This document shows positions 1-5,154 of a stretch of DNA of 5,154 nt, one piece after another. Source of the DNA: Bryobacterales bacterium (GTDB lineage Bacteria > Acidobacteriota > Terriglobia > Bryobacterales > Bryobacteraceae); contig JAOAPP010000394.1 of NCBI GenBank assembly GCA_025462985.1, forward strand, positions 1-5,154, in the 5' to 3' direction. The translations under genes were made by a program, and so were the position numbers. Positions within the stretch are counted from its first letter, which is position 1; every line of letters starts with the position of its first letter. Under the pieces are notes generated by a model that was not told the origin of the DNA, did no database searches, and saw only the letters and a program-made list of their open reading frames with translations.

Positions 1-1806
1 AACGAATCCGAGTCCTCCCAGACAAGCCAGCATCTGCCAGAGATCCATGGCAACCGCACCCTGCCTTGAAAATCCCGGCAGACCCTCCGGAACAGCCGCC
101 GGAACATTCCATTCCTGCGTGGCGACCTCGGGCAGGACCAGAGAAAGGATGCGTTCACTTTGCCCGGTGACGACGTGCGCTACCGTCGGCGATTCCACAA
201 AAAATTGCAATCTTTTGCCGGCTAGCAGGAACGGCATGGCACGGCCACTGTCGTCAGTGACACGCACGTTGTCCGGGTGTTCGCTGTCGTCGAGCGTGAC
301 ATCGGCCAAACCTACAGGCTCGGCGATCACCTGCACCGCGCGAAAGGCCTGTGGAGCCAGCCACCGCATCAGGTTCGCGAAGAGAAGAGGACTTGTGACT
401 TTGTAGCGCAACGGCTCTCCAATGAAGTCAAACCCGACCGCTGCAAATTTTTCGCTGCTGTCCGAAGAAGGGCGAACAACAGCAACAGGACCTTTCCTGA
501 TACTGGCAACCACGTAGTCCTTATCGAAGGTTTGAAACACCTTGGCCTTAGGAAGAAGAACGTCGCGCGCATGCAGACCTGCGCCGAGTTCGTCATCGGT
601 GTTCCACTGCGCAATTGCCTGATCAAATACTTCGGACTCGACAGGAAGCGGCGACCCGGCAGAAGGAGCATCCACCCAAAGGCTTTGGACCTGTGGCCGA
701 ACACGCGGAGCGAAGCGGTCCAGGACGATGGCATCGGCCTCCGGATGCGCGGTGTATTGGTCGGGGAGCTCGTATTTCACGTTGAGCGACGTATCCGCAT
801 TCAGCAACGGACGCCACGCCTCTGCTCGAGAAGAGTACACAATGACCTTTGCCCGCTCGTTGGCCGGAACCATTACGGATACCTCGTCGTCGGCCGGCAG
901 ATCATCGTGAGGGTCCAGGCGAATGGCGAGGCGTCCAGCGGCACTCGCCACGAACTGATAGGAAGCGGCAACCTCTTCGTGAGGCTGCAGTGTGATGCGG
1001 CGCGCGGCAAAGGGCGTGGCGCTAAAGCGCGCCGAGAGCGTGAGCACGCGTTTCTGCTTGCCATCATTCTTCAAGGTGACCGCCGCCCGCCAGGCCTCCT
1101 CCCCTTCGGCACGGCTCACGGTGAGGCCACGGAGGCCACAGTTTTCGATACCGGCAGGAACATTCAGCACGCGCAGTCCGGGCGTCATACCTGAGAACCC
1201 TTCGACTGTCTTCTTAGGCCCGATGTAGACGACCTCCCCAACTGAACCCGCAGCCCGACTGGCAGCCTGCCGGGAGTACATCAGAGCACGCTCAACGTTC
1301 AGGGCGGAGTAGGTCGCCGTCGAGGCATTGATCTCATTTCGAAGTTGCGTGCGGTCGGTGGTGAACGGCGTGGCCGGAGAAGCCAACGCATCCACCCGCA
1401 CCAGCATCACCCGCTCCCGAGAGTTGATTCTCGCCAGGTACTGCAGCGCGAGATCCTTCTCGCGGCGAAGAACGCTGGATCCGCCTACGGTCCATGAAGA
1501 AGCTGAAGACGTATCGAGCAGCAGAACGGTGTTCCTGATCTCCGAATTGCGCGAGCCCCATTGAGGCCGTGCCAGAGCGAGCAGCAGAAGCAGGACGCTC
1601 ACCAGTTGCAGCAGCAGAGACCAGGGTTGGCGAACGCTCTTACGGCGCTTCTCCTGCTCGGCTCCGAGCGCGCCCGTCCAGAAGCGGAGCGTGGAAACGG
1701 TCTTTTTGCGCTTGCTTCGATCGAAGAAATAGAGCGCAGTGATCAGTCCGCTCAAAGCTCCGGCAATGGCCAGAAACTCTCCGACACTGAGATTCAGAAA
1801 GAACAT
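1..1806 (-). CDS. BatA/VWA-like membrane protein, C-terminus cut by window edge
   Basis: The frame opens with ATG at 1806 and stays open for 602 codons to the left edge without a stop, so the gene is 3'-truncated. Residues 5-28 form a first membrane segment (GEFLAIAGALSGLITALYFF). A basic stretch (DRSKRKK) follows, and a second hydrophobic segment at about 62-80 (LLLQLVSVLLLLLALARP) ends in the PQWG turn typical of BatA N-terminal domains. Residues about 93-200 have the pattern of a von Willebrand A fold, but the expected DxSxS metal motif reads DTSSASS (99-105), and the later Thr and Asp ligands are not apparent. Residues about 225-320 look like a beta-sandwich, and 320-480 an alpha/beta domain ending in VGFDF...LLFANLMRWLAP. 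A third membrane helix begins near 586, so probably only a few dozen residues are missing. It lies 6 bases downstream of the DUF58 gene, which suggests translational coupling. The likely role is membrane anchor or effector of the MoxR module; its substrate is unknown. Confidence 0.86.
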   Translation of the reverse strand, partial: MFFLNLSVGEFLAIAGALSGLITALYFFDRSKRKKTVSTLRFWTGALGAEQEKRRKSVRQPWSLLLQLVSVLLLLLALARPQWGSRNSEIRNTVLLLDTSSASSWTVGGSSVLRREKDLALQYLARINSRERVMLVRVDALASPATPFTTDRTQLRNEINASTATYSALNVERALMYSRQAASRAAGSVGEVVYIGPKKTVEGFSGMTPGLRVLNVPAGIENCGLRGLTVSRAEGEEAWRAAVTLKNDGKQKRVLTLSARFSATPFAARRITLQPHEEVAASYQFVASAAGRLAIRLDPHDDLPADDEVSVMVPANERAKVIVYSSRAEAWRPLLNADTSLNVKYELPDQYTAHPEADAIVLDRFAPRVRPQVQSLWVDAPSAGSPLPVESEVFDQAIAQWNTDDELGAGLHARDVLLPKAKVFQTFDKDYVVASIRKGPVAVVRPSSDSSEKFAAVGFDFIGEPLRYKVTSPLLFANLMRWLAPQAFRAVQVIAEPVGLADVTLDDSEHPDNVRVTDDSGRAMPFLLAGKRLQFFVESPTVAHVVTGQSERILSLVLPEVATQEWNVPAAVPEGLPGFSRQGAVAMDLWQMLACLGGLGFV

Positions 1807-1812
1807 GAGCGA

Positions 1813-2706
1813 TCAGACCCCTGCCTGTGCCATGGTGAGAGGACCGAACACAGCCTCTTCCAAGGGCATCTGCGTGGAAATCCCGGCGTAGCGCCCGGCG
1901 TTACGGAGCGCCACCTTGCGAACCGCGGCGGCATGTTCGTCGAATGCATCGGTATATGCGCGGCGCGACTCGTCGTCGACAGAAATGATGGCGTGCTGGT
2001 CGGTTTCAGCATCGATGAGCTCGAGCTCTCCGTTCCCGGTAGGTTCGCGATCCTCCGCGCCCCATAGCTGGACCAGAAGAAGCTCATGCCCGAAGTCGGC
2101 GATGTACTGCAGCGGACGGAAGCAATCGCCGTCGTCCAGAAAGTCGGAAATTACGATGGCGAGTCCGCGCTGCGGATACTCGCTGAGATACTGTCGCGCG
2201 ATCTCGTGGAAGTTGGTGCGTCCGCCAGGCTTCAATGACCGTAAGTAGATCTCCGCGGGCTGGAATCGATGACGTCCCCCGCCGCATTGGAAGGGCTCCA
2301 GCAGCCGATGGCTAAAGGGTTGGATCAGCATCGTGTCCAGCCGGACGAGACCGATGTAGATAAGCGCGGCAGCCAGCCGGCGCGCATATTCGAATTTTGT
2401 AAAATCTCCGGGTGCATGTCCGCTTTGCATCGAAGCGCTGATATCGAGCAGAAGGCGAACCGGCACGCGAGGTTCAATCTGAAAGGTCTTCAGGAAGAAC
2501 TTCTCAAAGCGCATGTAGGCTCGCCAGTTTACGGCGCGGAGATCGTCACCCTGATGAAAGTTGCGGTGGTCCAGGAACTCCTGACCCGACCCGGCGAATC
2601 GCGATTTGTTGTGGCCGCCGACAAGACCGTTGAAGGACTTGCGCCACTGCAGAGTAAGGCGCTCCAGCTTTTCCAGAAAATGGCGATCGACCAGCGGTTC
2701 TGTCAT
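1813..2706 (-). CDS. DUF58 / VWA-domain protein of the MoxR module
   Basis: This 297-residue protein has no membrane segment and should be cytosolic. Residues 40-75 carry the DUF58 signature: SGQEFLDHRNFHQGDDLRAVNW followed closely by R..KFFLKTF, matching the family pattern of a G-x-x-F-x-x-x-R-x-(Y/F)-x-x-G-D-D-x-R-x-x-x-W box. The following VWA-like fold keeps a full set of MIDAS metal ligands: DISAS at 88-92, a threonine in GGRTNF (T164) and an aspartate in VISDFLD (D188). DUF58 proteins are usual partners of MoxR ATPases; the molecular function is not established for most of them. The gene starts 15 bases after the MoxR stop and ends 6 bases before the membrane protein. No strong Shine-Dalgarno sequence is seen in the 15-base gap, so reinitiation from the upstream gene is plausible. 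The start at 2706 is chosen because MTEPLVDRHFLEKLERL is a normal family N-terminus. Confidence 0.94.
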   Translation of the reverse strand: MTEPLVDRHFLEKLERLTLQWRKSFNGLVGGHNKSRFAGSGQEFLDHRNFHQGDDLRAVNWRAYMRFEKFFLKTFQIEPRVPVRLLLDISASMQSGHAPGDFTKFEYARRLAAALIYIGLVRLDTMLIQPFSHRLLEPFQCGGGRHRFQPAEIYLRSLKPGGRTNFHEIARQYLSEYPQRGLAIVISDFLDDGDCFRPLQYIADFGHELLLVQLWGAEDREPTGNGELELIDAETDQHAIISVDDESRRAYTDAFDEHAAAVRKVALRNAGRYAGISTQMPLEEAVFGPLTMAQAGV

Positions 2707-2721
2707 ACGCCGGATTGCCCG

Positions 2722-3732
2722 TCAGCTTCGGCTGCCCAGGTGGTCGAGAATACTCCGGAGCAGAGTTTCATTGTTCTGGCCGTCCGCATGCCCGTCGAAG
2801 CTCAGGATGATGCGATGCCGGAGCACTCCGGGAGCAACCGCTTTCAGATCGTCGATGCTGAGATGCGCGCGGCCCTGCATCTGGGCACGTACCGGGCCGC
2901 ATTCGTTTAGCGCCTGGGCGCCGCGCGGTGAGCTGCCATAACGGACATAGCGGTTTGTAATCTCCGGCGCTTTCGGGGTACCGGGCTGCGTCGCCATGAC
3001 GAGCTCAATCGCGAAGTCCTGAACGTGCGGCGCCACGATTACCTCGCGGCAAACCTGCTTAAGCTCCGCGATCTGATTGCGATCAAGTATCTGGTCCAGC
3101 TCGGCCTCTTCACGGCGCGTAGTCAGCTCCACAATTCGGCTCAGATCCTCCCGGGAAGGATATGTCACCAGGATCTTCATCAAGAAGCGGTCGAGCTGCG
3201 CCTCGGGTAGTGGATAGGTGCCTTCCATCTCGATCGGATTTTGAGTCGCCATCACAAGGAACGGAGCTTCAAGTGAGTACGTAAACGTACCGTTCGTAAC
3301 CGTCCTCTCCTGCATCGCCTCGAGGAGTGCCGATTGCGTCTTCGGTGTCGCCCGGTTGATTTCGTCCGCAAGCACCAGGTTGGCGAAAACAGGCCCAGGC
3401 TGAAAGCGAAGGCTCTTGTGGCCGTGATCGTCAGTTTCCATGACCATGCTGCCAACAATGTCACCGGGCATGAGATCCGGCGTGAACTGGATCCGAGAGT
3501 AGCGTAAATCAAGGACACGAGATAGAGTGCGCAGCAGAGTGGTTTTGCCCAACCCTGGCACTCCTTCGAGTAGCACATGGCCGCCTGCCACAAGGCAGAT
3601 GAGAACACCATCGATAACGTCACGCTGGCCGATGATAACTTTGCCTATCTCGTCGCGCACTCTGGTGAGTTCAGCGGCAGCTCGGTCAATGGCGGAAACG
3701 TCGGTCGTCAGAAAATCTGGCGCGCGATTCAT
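2722..3732 (-). CDS. MoxR-family AAA+ ATPase
   Basis: This 336-residue protein has the normal family length and every expected AAA+ motif. These are the N-terminal helix ending in IIGQRDVIDGVL (33-44), Walker A GVPGLGKT (57-64), FTPDLMPGDIVG (83-94), Walker B LVLADEIN (119-126), sensor 1 ATQNP (162-166), EGTYPLPEAQLDRF with the arginine finger (170-183), and a sensor 2-like SSPRGAQAL (267-275). It should form ATP-driven hexameric rings that act as a chaperone or remodeller for VWA-containing partners. Here the obvious partners are the two genes immediately downstream. It follows the CYTH gene by 20 bases. The upstream gap is AT-rich (TTATATAA) and has only a weak GAAG ribosome site about 11 bases from the ATG. 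The AT-rich stretch could also be a weak internal promoter, but no matching -35 was found. The protein family is certain; the client is inferred from context. Confidence 0.97.
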   Translation of the reverse strand: MNRAPDFLTTDVSAIDRAAAELTRVRDEIGKVIIGQRDVIDGVLICLVAGGHVLLEGVPGLGKTTLLRTLSRVLDLRYSRIQFTPDLMPGDIVGSMVMETDDHGHKSLRFQPGPVFANLVLADEINRATPKTQSALLEAMQERTVTNGTFTYSLEAPFLVMATQNPIEMEGTYPLPEAQLDRFLMKILVTYPSREDLSRIVELTTRREEAELDQILDRNQIAELKQVCREVIVAPHVQDFAIELVMATQPGTPKAPEITNRYVRYGSSPRGAQALNECGPVRAQMQGRAHLSIDDLKAVAPGVLRHRIILSFDGHADGQNNETLLRSILDHLGSRS

Positions 3733-3752
3733 GGTTTATATAACTTCGAGAA

Positions 3753-4313
3753 TCAGGACGAGAAGATCATGTTCGCCGGAGTGACGCCCCGGCGTTCGCA
3801 GTCTTCTAAATAAAGTCTCCCATAGCTTTCCAGAACATATTGCTTTTCCGAGAATCCGAGCAGCCGCGCGGTACGGTCGATCCATTCTCCCGGCCCTTCA
3901 AGTTCGAGAAAGTTGCCAATGGGAGTCTCGTCCACAGTGACGACGCCGTCCTCGCCCGGATTTCTGAATTCAGTCCGGTATTTTTCATAACGAAAGCTGC
4001 GCTCATACCCGAGCTTTTCCAAAATTTGTCCGAGGACTTCGGCCGATCCGAGCGTGGTCTCGATCTCCGGCCTCGACTTATGAGGCCCCGCCTTTCCCTG
4101 CCCTTTCCAGGTAATCACGCTTTTTCCGCCGACCTCGCGAAGACGGAGCAGCATTCCGGCGTTTCTCAACTCCTTGTTCGGCTTATCGTAGAGGGTATTG
4201 GCCTCGAAGAGTCGGGGCACGGCGAGTCCGAAGCCGGCTTTGCGGATCTGGTCGATAACTTGTTCCGCATTGCCAATGGGAATCTTGACCTCCGTTTCGA
4301 CGCCTGGATGCAT
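3753..4313 (-). CDS. CYTH-domain protein (class IV adenylate cyclase / triphosphatase-like)
   Basis: This 186-residue protein is the normal length for the CyaB/ThTPase-type CYTH family, whose members bind a triphosphate and two metal ions inside a beta-tunnel. The N-terminal signature ExExK is present as ETEVK (residues 6-10). Other tunnel residues are R57 and R59 (LRLR), K70 (TWKG), R81/E83/E85 (RPEIET), K111 and R113 (YEKYRTEF), D128-E129, and E137/E139 in NFLELEGP. The C-terminal SYGRLY (163-168) is also typical. The family includes class IV adenylate cyclases, thiamine triphosphatases and inorganic triphosphatases, and sequence alone does not choose between them; the ELEG...LGF...SY pattern leans to the CyaB subgroup. 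The start at 4313 puts the signature six residues in. A weak GGGA ribosome site lies four bases upstream. It is the first gene of the leftward operon, 20 bases before MoxR and divergent from the tRNA. Confidence 0.92.
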   Translation of the reverse strand: MHPGVETEVKIPIGNAEQVIDQIRKAGFGLAVPRLFEANTLYDKPNKELRNAGMLLRLREVGGKSVITWKGQGKAGPHKSRPEIETTLGSAEVLGQILEKLGYERSFRYEKYRTEFRNPGEDGVVTVDETPIGNFLELEGPGEWIDRTARLLGFSEKQYVLESYGRLYLEDCERRGVTPANMIFSS

Positions 4314-4324
4314 ACTGTCCCATG

Positions 4325-4355
4325 ATGACGTATGGAATCGAAGGGGACGTATAAT
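4325..4355 (+). promoter_or_regulatory. Predicted sigma70-type promoter of the tRNA-Arg gene
   Basis: A perfect -10 hexamer TATAAT lies at 4350-4355, 18 bases before the first base of the tRNA, which is suitable for a short leader. The best -35 candidate is ATGACG at 4325-4330 (four of six matches to TTGACA) with a long 19-base spacer. The -10 is convincing; the -35 is weak. The region is shared with the start of the divergent CYTH operon, whose ATG is at 4313. Confidence 0.55.
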
Positions 4356-4356
4356 A

Positions 4357-4370
4357 GGTGACGCCTCACC
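4357..4370. repeat. Short inverted repeat between the -10 box and the tRNA
   Basis: GGTGA (4357-4361) and TCACC (4366-4370) form a perfect five-base dyad around a CGCC spacer. It starts two bases after the TATAAT box and stops three bases before the mature tRNA, so it spans the expected transcription start. It could be a protein-binding site or chance in GC-rich DNA. Only part of it would be transcribed, which argues against an RNA hairpin. Confidence 0.35.
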
Positions 4371-4373
4371 CGC

Positions 4374-4450
4374 GCGCCCGTAGCTCAGTTGGATAGAGCG
4401 ATTGACTTCGAATCAATAGGTCGGGAGTTCGAGCCTCTCCGGGCGCGCCA
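4374..4450 (+). tRNA. tRNA-Arg, anticodon TCG, CCA encoded
   Basis: The 77-base gene folds into a complete cloverleaf. The acceptor GCGCCCG (4374-4380) pairs perfectly with CGGGCGC (4440-4446), followed by discriminator G (4447) and encoded CCA (4448-4450). T8-A9 precede the D stem GCTC/GAGC with its loop containing GG. The anticodon stem ATTGA/TCAAT (4401-4405 and 4413-4417) closes the loop CTTCGAA, which gives anticodon TCG at 4408-4410 and reads the arginine codon CGA (and by wobble other CGN codons). The T stem GGGAG/CTCTC (one G-T pair) holds the loop TTCGAGC. All invariant positions (T33, purine 37, TTC in the T loop) are in place, so it should be functional. tRNA genes are common integration sites for mobile elements. 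Confidence 0.97.
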
Positions 4451-4637
4451 AACTAAAGCAACAGCCTACGCAGAATTGCCTTCTCTTTTTACCCTTCTAG
4501 TGGTTTTGGAGTGGTTCTCACTTCCGTGTTGCGTCGGTGCAACTCTTACCGAGGTATCGGGTGGTAAAATTTCTGGTCAGGGCGAGGTTTGGCAGGTTCA
4601 GCAAGGAGGGAGATGTCTGTTCAACAGCGTCTCGACG
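4451..4637. other. Intergenic stretch between convergent tRNA and hypothetical gene
   Basis: No convincing gene is seen. A plus-strand open frame crosses it but begins inside the tRNA and has no recognisable protein. Two small inverted repeats lie side by side: GTTGC/GCAAC at 4528-4543 and TTACC/GGTAA at 4546-4567 with an inner CCGA/TCGG. Neither is followed by a thymine run on either strand. A T5 run at 4486-4490 lies downstream of the tRNA, but only a weak hairpin (GCAA/TTGC) precedes it. Transcription from both sides must end here or run through, and no clear terminator is visible. Confidence 0.5.
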
Positions 4638-5153
4638 TTATTCAGGGCTCGTTGGTCTGAACGTTTCCTGAATTCCGAACTCTTTAAGAAAGCTTTGCCA
4701 TGCCTCTTTCGGGTATCCAGGATCATGAGAATGAAGACATGTGACCACCCTATTGAGCCAGGTCTGGCGGGCCCACTCTGCTTTGTCTTCAATCGGCTGA
4801 CTAAGTTCCTGACGTAGTGCTTCCTGGTTCTGGCAACGGCAGATGTTGCATTCCACCTGAGCTAAGCCGTTGGGATCGCCAGTCTTGAGATACACAAAAC
4901 GAGCCTTCTCCATCTCAGTTGTGGTCTCAAGCGTCCACGCAAGGTAAGCGCGTACTGGCTCGAGTATCGCCGGAATCTTCATCGACCGGAGTTCCCGTAG
5001 CTGACGATTACTTGTCTCGAGATTCTTCTGAGCATTGACGAAGAATTTATCGTCCAGGCGTTGGTTCTTACACTCGTCGTACCCGGGATTGCAATTTTCG
5101 ATTGGAATACTGAGAAACCACTTCTTGAAGTTGGCCTGTCCCTTCTCAAACTT
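4638..5153 (-). CDS. Hypothetical cysteine-containing protein, N-terminus cut by window edge
   Basis: The frame is open from the right edge to a TAA at 4638-4640 and gives 171 residues of a protein whose start lies outside the window. The first in-frame methionine inside the window (4982) is not a likely start, because good protein-like sequence continues upstream. The protein is hydrophilic and helical, with no membrane segment in the visible part. Six cysteines occur: C21 and C28 (NCNPGYDEC), a CNICRC cluster at 102-107, and C139 near HSH. The spacing of a tryptophan (W73), a glycine-containing loop (TGDPNG) and a following cysteine, then an E-rich helix, faintly recalls LprI/DUF1311 periplasmic proteins, but the match is too weak to name it. 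An exported disulfide-bonded protein or a metal-binding one are both possible. It converges on the tRNA and shows no link to the MoxR operon. Confidence 0.62.
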   Translation of the reverse strand, partial: KFEKGQANFKKWFLSIPIENCNPGYDECKNQRLDDKFFVNAQKNLETSNRQLRELRSMKIPAILEPVRAYLAWTLETTTEMEKARFVYLKTGDPNGLAQVECNICRCQNQEALRQELSQPIEDKAEWARQTWLNRVVTCLHSHDPGYPKEAWQSFLKEFGIQETFRPTSPE

Positions 5154-5154
5154 G

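Noticed and set aside
277..1194. A 305-codon plus-strand open frame
   Set aside because: It lies fully antisense to the membrane VWA-like gene. Its product is rich in Arg and Gly with no recognisable domain, as expected for a shadow frame in GC-rich DNA, while the opposite strand gives clear membrane segments and family motifs.
1561..2067. A 168-codon plus-strand open frame
   Set aside because: It is antisense to the junction of the DUF58 and membrane protein genes and has no family-like motif.
2269..2910. A 213-codon plus-strand open frame
   Set aside because: It is antisense to DUF58 and the MoxR C-terminal part, both of which have unmistakable motifs on the minus strand.
3840..4325. A 161-codon plus-strand open frame opposite the CYTH gene
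   Set aside because: The minus strand carries the complete ExExK-type CYTH protein; the plus-strand product shows no domain and lacks a ribosome site of note.
4528..4567. Two adjacent inverted repeats considered as a bidirectional terminator
   Set aside because: The stems are only five bases with imperfect interiors, and no thymine run follows on either strand.
4617..4627. CTGTTCAACAG palindrome just beyond the end of the hypothetical gene
   Set aside because: The single-base centre cannot form an RNA hairpin, and a lone 11-base dyad without context is not enough to call an operator.
4389..4817. A 142-codon plus-strand open frame starting in the tRNA
   Set aside because: Its start codon lies within the tRNA D arm, and its second half is antisense to the better-supported hypothetical gene at 4638-5153.

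Overview
The window looks like a bacterial chromosome segment of moderately high GC. The codon use and the protein families suit a soil-type bacterium. The membrane protein at the left end resembles, from memory, the N-terminal 'BatA'-type proteins found next to MoxR and DUF58 genes in Acidobacteriota. That phylum is an inference with moderate confidence; nothing here, such as 16S rRNA, proves it.

Positions 1-4313 hold four genes, all on the minus strand and tightly packed (gaps of 20, 15 and 6 bases), so they read as one operon running leftward. In transcription order they are: a CYTH-domain (class IV adenylate cyclase / triphosphatase-like) protein; a MoxR-family AAA+ ATPase; a soluble DUF58 protein with an intact von Willebrand A metal site; and a large membrane-anchored BatA/VWA-like protein whose C-terminus runs off the left edge. 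The last three form the classical MoxR-DUF58-VWA module. In it, a chaperone-like ATPase is thought to remodel or load metal-binding VWA proteins, often at the membrane. The fourth gene has a degenerate metal site, so the DUF58 protein is probably the metal-dependent adhesion partner and the membrane protein the anchor or sensor.

Positions 4314-4373 are a 60-base divergent control region. It carries a perfect TATAAT box for the plus-strand tRNA and a small dyad. Positions 4374-4450 encode a complete tRNA-Arg with anticodon TCG and an encoded CCA end.

Positions 4451-4637 contain no convincing gene. Positions 4638-5153 hold the C-terminal part of a minus-strand, cysteine-containing hypothetical protein that enters from beyond the right edge and converges on the tRNA. 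This right-hand segment appears less GC-rich than the operon, and the tRNA gene may mark the edge of a less conserved or acquired region. No CRISPR array, insertion sequence or transposase is visible.
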